Below, piece after piece: positions 34,943 to 41,965 of a stretch of 64,000 bases of DNA. A model generated the notes under the pieces. The model had not been told where the DNA came from and made no database searches. It saw only the letters and a program-made list of their open reading frames with translations. The first letter of the stretch is position 1; each line of letters opens with the position of its first letter. The position numbers and the translations under genes are program-made. The DNA is taken from assembly GCA_964542165.1 (NCBI GenBank), contig CAZITQ010000014.1:6414-70413 (forward strand). The letters are read 5' to 3'. This stretch comes from CAYTBN01 sp964542165. Lineage in GTDB: Bacteria > Myxococcota_A > UBA796 > UBA9615 > CAYRNR01.

Positions 34943-36907
34943 ATGAAGCGTAGGGAACCGGGCTGGAAGCGTCTGACGGAGCGCGTCTTCGCGCCCTTCC
35001 TGCGGGTCCGCTCGGTGCAGGATCCCGAGGAGCTGTTCCGCGAGCGGCTCACCTTCGCCTGCGGTCTGGGCGCCATCCTGCTGCCCAGCTACTTCTGGCT
35101 GGACTGGTATGTCGCCCACGAACACCTGTCGGCGGGCATGATCTGGTCCTTCCTGGGCGCGAGGCTGCTGCTGGGGATCGGGCTCGGCGTCGTCACCCTG
35201 CTGCTCCACTTCCGGATCATCCCCTGGCGGCTCGTCTACGCCACCGACACCGTCGCGTTCACGCTGGCGGGGCTGGTGATCACCTACATCATCGCCGCGA
35301 CCTGGGACCTGGCGCCGGACCTCTACATCGGCCTGGGGCAGCTGATGATGGTGCGCTGCGTGATCGTGCCGGGGGGCATGCGGCGTGCCCTCCCCACCTG
35401 TATCGGGCTCGCCGCCGCCCTGCCCGTGGGGCTCGCCCTCTACTCGCTGTATGCCCTGGGAGATCTCTCGATGGTCACGGGCGACAACCTGGCGCGGGTC
35501 AGGCTGGCGGTCTCGGGGCTCGGTGGCTTCCTGGTGGTGGGCGTGTTCGGCTCGGCGATCTACCACCTGATGATGGGGAGGGAGATCAAGGCGCTGCACT
35601 TCGATCGATACCGGATCGAATCGGTGATCGCGCGCGGGGGGATGGGCATCGTCTACCGGGTCCGGGACCGGGAGCTGAACCGGGACGCAGCGATGAAGGT
35701 GATCGCCGCCGAGAAGATCACCGACATGGCGCTGGTGCGCAATCTCTTCCTGACCGAGGCCCGCCGAACCAGCCAGCTGGAGGACCCCAACATCATCCAG
35801 GTCTACGACCTGGGCGAGAACGTCACCGGCGATCTGTTCTACGTGATGGAGTACCTGCGCGGCCTGGACATCCAGAGCATGGTCAAAGAGGAGTTGCGGC
35901 AAAAGGGCCGTCCCCTGTCCCCCGCCCGCGTGATTCACCTGATGCGCCAGGCCTGCACCGCCCTCGGTGGCGCGCACAAACAGGGGTTGATCCACCGGGA
36001 CATCAAGCCCGCGAACCTCTTCGTCACCCAGAGAGAGGGCCAACCCGATTTCCTGAAGGTGCTGGACTTCGGCCTGGTGAAGGTCCTCCCCTCCTGGTCC
36101 CCCAACGCGTCCGAGGTGGTCCGCCAGCTCGAGGGCATGGACGAGGCCCCCGAACTCCAGCAGAAGGTCAAGCAGATCGAGGAGAGCATCGCCGACGGCG
36201 TGTTCCACGGGACGGTGGGGTATGCCGCACCCGAGCAGGTGCTGGGCGAGCCGGCGAGCGCGGCGGAGGATGTCTACGCCCTCGGCGGGGTGATGTACTA
36301 CATGTTGACCGGTCGGTGGCCGTTCTACAGTGACTCCGAGGACCGCCTGGTGGTGATGAAATTCACCTCGAGACCCAGACGTCCCTCCGAGGTCCGAGAA
36401 GGCGTGACCGTCCCCCCCGATCTGGAGGGGATCATCATGCGCTGCCTCGAGACCGCGTCCGAGGATCGGTACGCGTCCATGGACGCGCTCCGGGAGGCCC
36501 TGGAGAGCTGCATCGACGCCAACGAGTGGACGGAAGAGGAGGCCGACGTCTTCTGGGCTACCGCCACCATCGAACGGGAGCGCGACTTCCGGTTCACCGA
36601 GACCTTCGAGGCCTTCGTTGACGACGACTCCATGGCGAGCGCGTTCCCCGACACCGCACCACCGGTGGGGAGCTCACCGCCGGCCGAGCCCACCGGCCAG
36701 CTGCAACGCCCACGTCCGGACGAGGCCATCCAGATGCCCCCCGAGGACTCCCTCCTCTCCCAGACCGGGGACCTGGACGACTCCGACAGCCTGGAGGACG
36801 TGGGAAGCCTCGAGGATATGGACCCCGCGCGCGGCACCGACATCGCCCAGGATCTGGACGAGGAGGGTACCTCGCGCCCCCCCTGGCGGGATCCCGACGA
36901 CGACTGA
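34943..36907 (+). CDS. Membrane-bound Ser/Thr protein kinase
   Basis: About 654 aa from ATG 34943 (ATG 34910 is an alternative 11 codons upstream). The first 215 residues hold about six membrane helices. The kinase domain then reads IESVIARGGMGIVYRVRDRELNRDAAMKVI (Gly loop and Lys), LIHRDIKPANLF (HRDxKPxN), VLDFGLVKVL (DFG) and GTVGYAAPEQVLG (APE), so the catalytic residues are intact. Between DFG and APE lies an insertion of about 45 residues (SWSPNASEVVRQLEGMD...EESIADGVF), predicted helical, which is unusual. The C-terminal 100 residues are acidic and low complexity. The membrane part at the N-terminus is the reverse of most Hanks-type kinases, which anchor after the kinase. Confidence 0.88.
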   Translation: MKRREPGWKRLTERVFAPFLRVRSVQDPEELFRERLTFACGLGAILLPSYFWLDWYVAHEHLSAGMIWSFLGARLLLGIGLGVVTLLLHFRIIPWRLVYATDTVAFTLAGLVITYIIAATWDLAPDLYIGLGQLMMVRCVIVPGGMRRALPTCIGLAAALPVGLALYSLYALGDLSMVTGDNLARVRLAVSGLGGFLVVGVFGSAIYHLMMGREIKALHFDRYRIESVIARGGMGIVYRVRDRELNRDAAMKVIAAEKITDMALVRNLFLTEARRTSQLEDPNIIQVYDLGENVTGDLFYVMEYLRGLDIQSMVKEELRQKGRPLSPARVIHLMRQACTALGGAHKQGLIHRDIKPANLFVTQREGQPDFLKVLDFGLVKVLPSWSPNASEVVRQLEGMDEAPELQQKVKQIEESIADGVFHGTVGYAAPEQVLGEPASAAEDVYALGGVMYYMLTGRWPFYSDSEDRLVVMKFTSRPRRPSEVREGVTVPPDLEGIIMRCLETASEDRYASMDALREALESCIDANEWTEEEADVFWATATIERERDFRFTETFEAFVDDDSMASAFPDTAPPVGSSPPAEPTGQLQRPRPDEAIQMPPEDSLLSQTGDLDDSDSLEDVGSLEDMDPARGTDIAQDLDEEGTSRPPWRDPDDD

Positions 36908-36945
36908 TTCGACAGCGCGGGAATGGATCGCGGCCCCGGGAGGGA

Positions 36946-38136
36946 TCAGGGCACCGAAACCCCGGGCGGAATCTGGATCCAGCCCAGCGGATCGATGGGC
37001 TGCCCCTCGTGGCGGATCTCGAAGTGCAGGTAGGCCCCCCGCATGGAGCCGGTCTCACCCACCGTGCCGATGACCTGGCCGGTGGTGACCATCTCTCCGG
37101 TCTCCACCGCGAAACCCTGGAGATGGGCGTAGACGGTGAAGTAACTGTCGCCGTGATCGAGGATGACCACGTTGCCGAAGCCGCGGATCCACTCGGCCCG
37201 GCGCACCTGACCGGCGAACACCCCCCGCACCTCCTCCCCCTCGGAGGCGTCGATGTCGATCCCGCGTCGGAAGGCGCGGTCGGTGGTGCCCTCGACGGCG
37301 TGCCAGCCGAAGCTCCCGGACACGTCCCCCACCGCGGGCATCAGCAGGCGCCCCTTCTGGCGTCCGAATCCCACCGACGGTACCCGGCCGGGGTCGGGCG
37401 TTCCACCGCCGGCCGGTTCTGCCGCCGGGGTCGTCGAGGTCGGGCCCGCCTCCGTCAGGCCCTGGGTCACCTGGGCCATCGCTCCCTCGGCCCGGTCCGC
37501 CTCGGCGGCAGCCACGGCTGCCGACCGGCGCTCGGACTGGACCCGCCGCAGCAGGTCACCTCGCCGGGTGCGCAGGGTCCGCTGCTCCTCCTGCATCTGC
37601 TGGCGTTCGGTGATCCGCGAACGCAGGGTCTGCCACTCGGTCTCGCGCTCCCCCCGCAGGCCCTGGGTCGAATCCACCTGGGACCGCAGGTCCGCGAGGG
37701 CCTCGTCGTCCAGGCGCAGCACGAACGCCAGGTAGCGCGATCCCATCAGCAGGTCCCGCAGGTCCTGGGCCGAGAACAGCAGCTGCAGGAAGCTGCGCTC
37801 GCTGTTCATGTACAGGGCCCGCACCCGGTAACGCACGGCGAGTTGCCGCCGCTCGAGCTCGGCCTCCTGCTTCTCCAGCTCCTTGTCCAGGTCCGAGAGG
37901 TGGCTCTCCAGCTCCCGCTCCTGGATGTGGAGGGCCTGCAGCTCGGTGTGGACCACCATCAGCCGGGTCTCGATCTGTTCCAGCTCGTCCAGCAACAGCT
38001 GCTCCCGAGCGGTCAGCTCCAGGACGCGCGCGGCGGCGATGGCGCCGTCCTTGGACGCGTCCTGGCCCCGGGACACCAGGGGGATCAGCAGCAGGAGGCC
38101 CAGGGTGACGGCGCGCATCGACGAGCGCCGGTTCAT
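36946..38136 (-). CDS. EnvC-like murein hydrolase activator (coiled coil + degenerate LytM domain)
   Basis: 396 aa, starting at ATG 38136 that overlaps the ftsX stop by 4 nt. Signal peptide (AVTLGLLLLIPLVSRG), long coiled coil (about 35-225; heptads in LDELEQIETRLMVVHTELQALHIQERELESHLSDLDKELEKQEAELERRQ), a linker, then a LytM/M23 domain (about 270-390): GSFGWH, RRGIDIDASEGEEVRGVFAGQV, LDHGDSYFTVYAHL, YLHFEIRHEGQPIDP. Active M23 enzymes have His where this has Arg in RRGIDID, so the zinc site looks incomplete, as in E. coli EnvC, which activates amidases instead of cutting peptidoglycan. The adjacent ftsEX genes support recruitment by FtsX at the septum. Confidence 0.88.
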   Translation of the reverse strand: MNRRSSMRAVTLGLLLLIPLVSRGQDASKDGAIAAARVLELTAREQLLLDELEQIETRLMVVHTELQALHIQERELESHLSDLDKELEKQEAELERRQLAVRYRVRALYMNSERSFLQLLFSAQDLRDLLMGSRYLAFVLRLDDEALADLRSQVDSTQGLRGERETEWQTLRSRITERQQMQEEQRTLRTRRGDLLRRVQSERRSAAVAAAEADRAEGAMAQVTQGLTEAGPTSTTPAAEPAGGGTPDPGRVPSVGFGRQKGRLLMPAVGDVSGSFGWHAVEGTTDRAFRRGIDIDASEGEEVRGVFAGQVRRAEWIRGFGNVVILDHGDSYFTVYAHLQGFAVETGEMVTTGQVIGTVGETGSMRGAYLHFEIRHEGQPIDPLGWIQIPPGVSVP

Positions 38137-39038
38137 CGGTCGCTGTCCAGCAGCCGGCGCAGGCTGAGCCAGGAGCCCAGGAGGCCCAGAAGGAGCCCAC
38201 CGAGGACGAAGCCCAGCAGGTAGGGCAGCGGCAGGAAACTCAGGACCCGCGCCCCGCCGGTGATGCCCAGCACGTCCTGCAGCGCCACGAACACCAGCCG
38301 GTAGGCGACCCACAGCAGGCCCACGCTGACCGAGGCGCCCAGGGCCCCCTGCAGCGCTCCCTCGATGAGGAAGGGGGCCTGGATGAACCGGTCGGTGGCC
38401 CCCACCAGGCGGAAGATCTCGATCTCGTCCCGCCGGGCCCAGATGGTCAGCTGGATGGTGGTGCTCACGATCACCAGGCAGGCCAGCGCGAGCAGGGTCC
38501 CCATCACCACGGCGCTGAGCTTGAGCAGGTTCAGGAAGGTGTAGAACTGTCCCACCCACTCGGCGGCGTAGTCGAGCTCGGCGAAGGAGGGTCGATCGAT
38601 CTCCCGGGCGAAGGCCGCGACCTTGTCGGGATCCCGAAGCTCGGAGGTCAGCTGGATCTCCAGCGACGGAGGCAAGGGGTTGTTCTCCAGGTCGGAGAGC
38701 AGCTCGTCGGCGTCCGGGATCAGCCTGCGGAAGGTCTCCAGGGCCTCCTCCTTGCTGATGTAGCGGACCTTGCGCACCTCCGGGAGGGCCTCGATCTCCT
38801 CCTTGATCTCGAAGCAGCGCTCCTCGCCGACCCCCTCGGCGAAATAGGCGTAGACCTGCACGTCGCGGCCCCAGCGCTCCATCACGCCCGAGAGGTTGAG
38901 CAGGATCAGCACGAACATCCCCAGCAGCAGGATGCTGGTGGCGACGACCCCGACCGCGACCGTGTTGAGGAAGGCGAAGTCGACCACGTTGCGCAGGCTG
39001 CGCCGGACCGCGATCTCCAGGTGGTGCAGCGCGTTCAT
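38133..39038 (-). CDS. ftsX: Cell-division protein FtsX
   Basis: 301 aa from ATG 39038, which overlaps the ftsE stop. Integral membrane partner of FtsE: N-terminal helix (about 20-48), a periplasmic domain (YISKEEALETFRRLIPDADELLSDLENNPLPPSLEIQL, the FtsX ECD signature NPLPPSLE), then three more helices with TIQLTIWARRDEIEIFRLVGATDRFIQAPFLIEG, the cytoplasmic coupling loop. The periplasmic domain should bind the EnvC-like protein coded next. Links the ABC ATPase cycle to peptidoglycan splitting at division. Confidence 0.95.
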   Translation of the reverse strand: MNALHHLEIAVRRSLRNVVDFAFLNTVAVGVVATSILLLGMFVLILLNLSGVMERWGRDVQVYAYFAEGVGEERCFEIKEEIEALPEVRKVRYISKEEALETFRRLIPDADELLSDLENNPLPPSLEIQLTSELRDPDKVAAFAREIDRPSFAELDYAAEWVGQFYTFLNLLKLSAVVMGTLLALACLVIVSTTIQLTIWARRDEIEIFRLVGATDRFIQAPFLIEGALQGALGASVSVGLLWVAYRLVFVALQDVLGITGGARVLSFLPLPYLLGFVLGGLLLGLLGSWLSLRRLLDSDR

Positions 39039-39772
39039 CCGTCGCCGCCCCCCACGGGCCGGCCTTCCATCGGCAGGTCGCGGGTGATCCGTCCGCCCTC
39101 CAGGTGCAGCAGCCGGGCGTCCGGCGCCCGAGTCAACAGCTCGGGGTCGTGGGTGGCGACCAGCAGGGTGGTGCCCTTGTGGTGAATGCGGACCAGGAGG
39201 TCGAGGATCTCCCGGGAGAGTGCGGGGTCCAGGTTGCCGGTGGGCTCGTCCGCCAGCACGATGGCGGGCTCGTTGATGATCGCCCGCGCCACGGCGACCC
39301 GCTGCTGCTCGCCACCGGACAGGGACCCCGGCTTCATGTGACCGCGCCCCCCCAGGCCGACCTGGGACAGCACCTGCTTGACCCGGGTGCGGATCGTCCG
39401 CGGGGACACCCCCACGACCTCCAGCGCCATGCCCACGTTCTCGGCCACGGTGTGGGCGGGGAGCAGCTTGAAGTCCTGGAACACCACGCCGATGTTGCGG
39501 CGCAGGAAGGGGATCGAGCGGGACTTGAGGCGGGCCGGATTGTTGCCACCCACCCGCACCGTACCCGTGGACGCGAGTTCGGCGCAGTGCACCAGCTTGA
39601 GCAGGGTGGACTTGCCCGCGCCGCTGGGCCCGGTGATGAAGCACAGGGCGCCGGCCTCCACGGTCAGGTCGACGTCCCGCAGCGCCACCGTGCCGTCGGG
39701 GTAGCGCTTCTCCACGCCCTTGAGCTCGATGATCGGAGCGTCCGGGTCGCCGTCGGGCCGTCGGGCACTCAC
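39035..39772 (-). CDS. ftsE: Cell-division ATP-binding protein FtsE
   Basis: 245 aa starting at GTG 39772, which overlaps the murI stop. ABC ATPase: Walker A GPSGAGKST, Q-loop VVFQDFKLLP, signature LSGGEQQRVAVARAI, Walker B AIVLADEPTGNLD, H-loop VATHD. LLPAHTVAENV matches FtsE rather than other ABC subunits. Energises FtsX; a slightly extended N-terminus (about 18 residues before IIELKGVEKRY) is present. Part of the murI-ftsE-ftsX-envC-like unit in which every start overlaps the previous stop. Confidence 0.96.
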   Translation of the reverse strand: MSARRPDGDPDAPIIELKGVEKRYPDGTVALRDVDLTVEAGALCFITGPSGAGKSTLLKLVHCAELASTGTVRVGGNNPARLKSRSIPFLRRNIGVVFQDFKLLPAHTVAENVGMALEVVGVSPRTIRTRVKQVLSQVGLGGRGHMKPGSLSGGEQQRVAVARAIINEPAIVLADEPTGNLDPALSREILDLLVRIHHKGTTLLVATHDPELLTRAPDARLLHLEGGRITRDLPMEGRPVGGGDG

Positions 39773-40647
39773 AGGTCGATCACCTCCACCTCGCCGATCT
39801 CCCGGCGGAGGAAGTGTGAACCCACGCGCTGGAAGCGTTCCGGGTTGTCCGTGGCCTGGAATCGAGTCCCACCCTCCGCACCGGCCGGAGCGGCCGTGGC
39901 CGCCCTCTCCAGCAGCTCGGCGACCCGGTCCGCCGTGCCCGGGCCCGAGTGGACCAGCTTGACGTCCGGCCCCATCACCCCGGCGATGACGGACCGCAGG
40001 AGCGGGTAGTGGGTGCACCCCAGGATCAAGGTGTCGATCCCCGCCTCCTGGATCGGGGACAGGTAGATCTCCGCCACCCGTCGGGCGACGTCGCCCTCCA
40101 CCCACCCCTCCTCGGCCAGGGACACGAAGAGCGGGCAGGGGGCGGCCACCAGGGAAGCGTCGGGGTCCAGTTGGGTGATCTCCCGTGCGTACGCTCCGTC
40201 GCGGATCGTGCCCTCGGTGCCGATGACGCCGATCCGCCCCCCCGTCGAGGCGGCCACCGCCGCCGCCGCGCCCGGCCGGACCACACCCACCACGGGGATC
40301 CGAGGTCGGGCCGGGGTCAGCGAGCGGGCGGGCTTGCCCTGGATCAGTCCCAGGCCGCCGATGCCCTCCTCCTCGCTGTACCGCTCCTGGAGCGCCGGCA
40401 GCGCGAGGGCCGACGCCGTGTTGCACGCCACCACCAGCAGCTTGATGTCCTGGTCGAGCAGTCGTCTGACGATCTGATCGGCGTAGCGGGTGACCGTCTG
40501 CCGGGTCTTGGTGCCGTAGGGCACACGGGCGGTGTCCCCCAGGTAGAGGATCCGCTCCGAAGGCAGCCGACGCTCCAACTCGCGGACGACGGTGAGCCCG
40601 CCGATTCCCGAGTCGAAGACGCCGATCGGTCTGCTGTCGTGAGGCAT
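39769..40647 (-). CDS. murI: Glutamate racemase
   Basis: 292 aa from ATG 40647, preceded by GAGGAAATCCGA; the longer frame to 40686 lacks a site. Converts L- to D-glutamate for peptidoglycan. Motifs: IGVFDSGIGGLTVVREL, LVVACNTASALALPAL with catalytic Cys 75, and LILGCTHYPLL with catalytic Cys 211. About 25 residues (roughly 90-115, EEEGIGGLGLIQGKPARSL) are extra compared with typical MurI (about 265 aa). Heads an operon with ftsE, ftsX and the EnvC-like gene, so cell-wall precursor supply and septal wall splitting are co-expressed. Divergent from nadD. Confidence 0.95.
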   Translation of the reverse strand: MPHDSRPIGVFDSGIGGLTVVRELERRLPSERILYLGDTARVPYGTKTRQTVTRYADQIVRRLLDQDIKLLVVACNTASALALPALQERYSEEEGIGGLGLIQGKPARSLTPARPRIPVVGVVRPGAAAAVAASTGGRIGVIGTEGTIRDGAYAREITQLDPDASLVAAPCPLFVSLAEEGWVEGDVARRVAEIYLSPIQEAGIDTLILGCTHYPLLRSVIAGVMGPDVKLVHSGPGTADRVAELLERAATAAPAGAEGGTRFQATDNPERFQRVGSHFLRREIGEVEVIDL

Positions 40648-40674
40648 TCGGATTTCCTCGACGGAGGGACGCGG

Positions 40675-40683
40675 ATTGTAACA
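40675..40683 (-). promoter_or_regulatory. murI extended -10 promoter
   Basis: Minus strand reads TGTTACAAT: TGn plus TACAAT (5 of 6 to TATAAT), about 27 nt before the murI ATG. It occupies the same bases as the nadD -35. Confidence 0.5.
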
Positions 40684-40705
40684 CACCGGGGTGGGCGTCT
40701 ATTCT
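40676..40705 (+). promoter_or_regulatory. nadD promoter (-35 TTGTAA, -10 TATTCT), leaderless
   Basis: TTGTAA at 40676-40681 and TATTCT at 40700-40705 with an 18-bp spacer; the ATG is 7 nt after the -10, so the transcript would start at or next to the start codon. No Shine-Dalgarno exists. The -35 overlaps the murI -10 on the other strand. Confidence 0.5.
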
Positions 40706-40712
40706 TTGCCGG

Positions 40713-41321
40713 ATGGCATCCGGAACCGGCCAGAAAGGCCCGCGGGCCCCCGACCCCTCCACCGTCGCCCTCCTGGGCGGGAGCTTCGATCCGCCCCACG
40801 TGTGCCACGCCCTGATCAGCCTCTACGTGCTGCAGGCGGGGGCGGCCCAGGAGATCTGGTGGATTCCGTGCAAGCGCCACGCCTTCGACAAGCAGATGGC
40901 CCCCTTCGTCGACCGGCTGGCCATGTGCGAGTTGGCCACCCGCTGGTTGCCCGCCGTGCGGGTCGACCCGCTGGAGCGGGGACTCGAGGGTCCCTCGTTC
41001 ACCCTGGCGACGGTCCAGGAGCTGCAGCGGCGCCACCCGGACCGCCGGTTCAGCTGGATCGCCGGCAGTGACGTGTTGCCCGACCTGCCCCGCTGGCACC
41101 GCTGGAGCGAGCTGGCCCAGGTCCTCCCCTTCGTGATCATCCCCCGTGGGGATGCCGAGCATGCCCCTCCGCCCGAGGGAGAGTTCCAGCGCCTCCCCAC
41201 CCGGTTCCCCGACGTGAGCAGCAGCGGCGTCCGTCGGATCCTCGCGAGCGGGGGGGACGTGGAGGGACTGGTGGACGCGGCGGTCCTCCGGCACGTCCGG
41301 CAGCAGGCACTCTATCTGTAG
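40713..41321 (+). CDS. nadD: Nicotinate (or nicotinamide) mononucleotide adenylyltransferase
   Basis: 202 aa. Makes NaAD/NAD from NaMN/NMN and ATP. Nucleotidyltransferase motif VALLGGSFDPPHVCHALIS (GGSFDPPHxxH), FSWIAGSDVLPDLPRWHRW (SD..W..W), and C-terminal VSSSGVRRIL in place of the usual ISSTxIR. Length matches NadD. A short disordered N-terminus (about 16 residues) precedes the fold. Divergent from murI with overlapping promoter elements. Confidence 0.88.
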   Translation: MASGTGQKGPRAPDPSTVALLGGSFDPPHVCHALISLYVLQAGAAQEIWWIPCKRHAFDKQMAPFVDRLAMCELATRWLPAVRVDPLERGLEGPSFTLATVQELQRRHPDRRFSWIAGSDVLPDLPRWHRWSELAQVLPFVIIPRGDAEHAPPPEGEFQRLPTRFPDVSSSGVRRILASGGDVEGLVDAAVLRHVRQQALYL

Positions 41322-41324
41322 GGA

Positions 41325-41837
41325 TCAGCGGGGGAGCGGAAGGGACGAGAACGGCAGCTCCCGCAACGCCTGAGCATCCATCCCGTCCCCGAGATAGGCC
41401 GCGATGAACGCCCGGGTCCCGGGGGTGATGGACTCGTCCAGGTGGAGCAGCAACACGGTCTCGCCATCGTCGCCCCAGGTCATCTCCATGGAGCGTAGAC
41501 CGGCGTAGCGAAAGTCCCGCCCCTCGCGGTCCACGACCCCGAAGCGGATCCGCTCCGAGATCCACGCGGGGATCTTGGATTGCAGACCCCCGTGCTCCGG
41601 CACCTCGAAGTGGCTGACCACCCGCACGACGCGCCGCGAGATCAGGTGGTAGTTCTCGATGGACTCCACGAAGCGCTTCACGTGTTCGGCGGCGACCTTG
41701 CTGACCAGGGTGAGGTCCACGTTGGCGGGGGTCACGGGATCGAGGCGGATGGGAGCCCCCCTGGGACGGAGGCGATCCACCCAGCGGGACCACCGCGGTC
41801 GGGGCATCAAGGAGATCTTCACCTGGTGACGAGCCAT
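41325..41837 (-). CDS. Uncharacterised cytoplasmic protein
   Basis: 170 aa from ATG 41837 (ORF opens at 41858; the earlier start lacks a ribosome site). No signal peptide or membrane helix. Basic N-terminus (HQVKISLMPRPRWSRWVDRLRPRG), then mixed alpha/beta with VDLTLVSKVAAEHVKRFVESIENYHLISRRVVRVVSHFEVP and a C-terminal ETVLLLHLDESITPGTRAFIAAYLG. Not recognised. The stop is 3 nt from nadD's stop (convergent). Confidence 0.55.
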   Translation of the reverse strand: MARHQVKISLMPRPRWSRWVDRLRPRGAPIRLDPVTPANVDLTLVSKVAAEHVKRFVESIENYHLISRRVVRVVSHFEVPEHGGLQSKIPAWISERIRFGVVDREGRDFRYAGLRSMEMTWGDDGETVLLLHLDESITPGTRAFIAAYLGDGMDAQALRELPFSSLPLPR

Positions 41838-41965
41838 GGTGGCTACAGCATATCCCAAGATCCGCGGCGATCAACCGGGGAACAAAATCGCGAATCTGGG
41901 GTGGGCGAGGGGCGCGATCTGTAGTACCACGATCCCGCCAAATCCACCCTTGCCGGAGGACCTCC

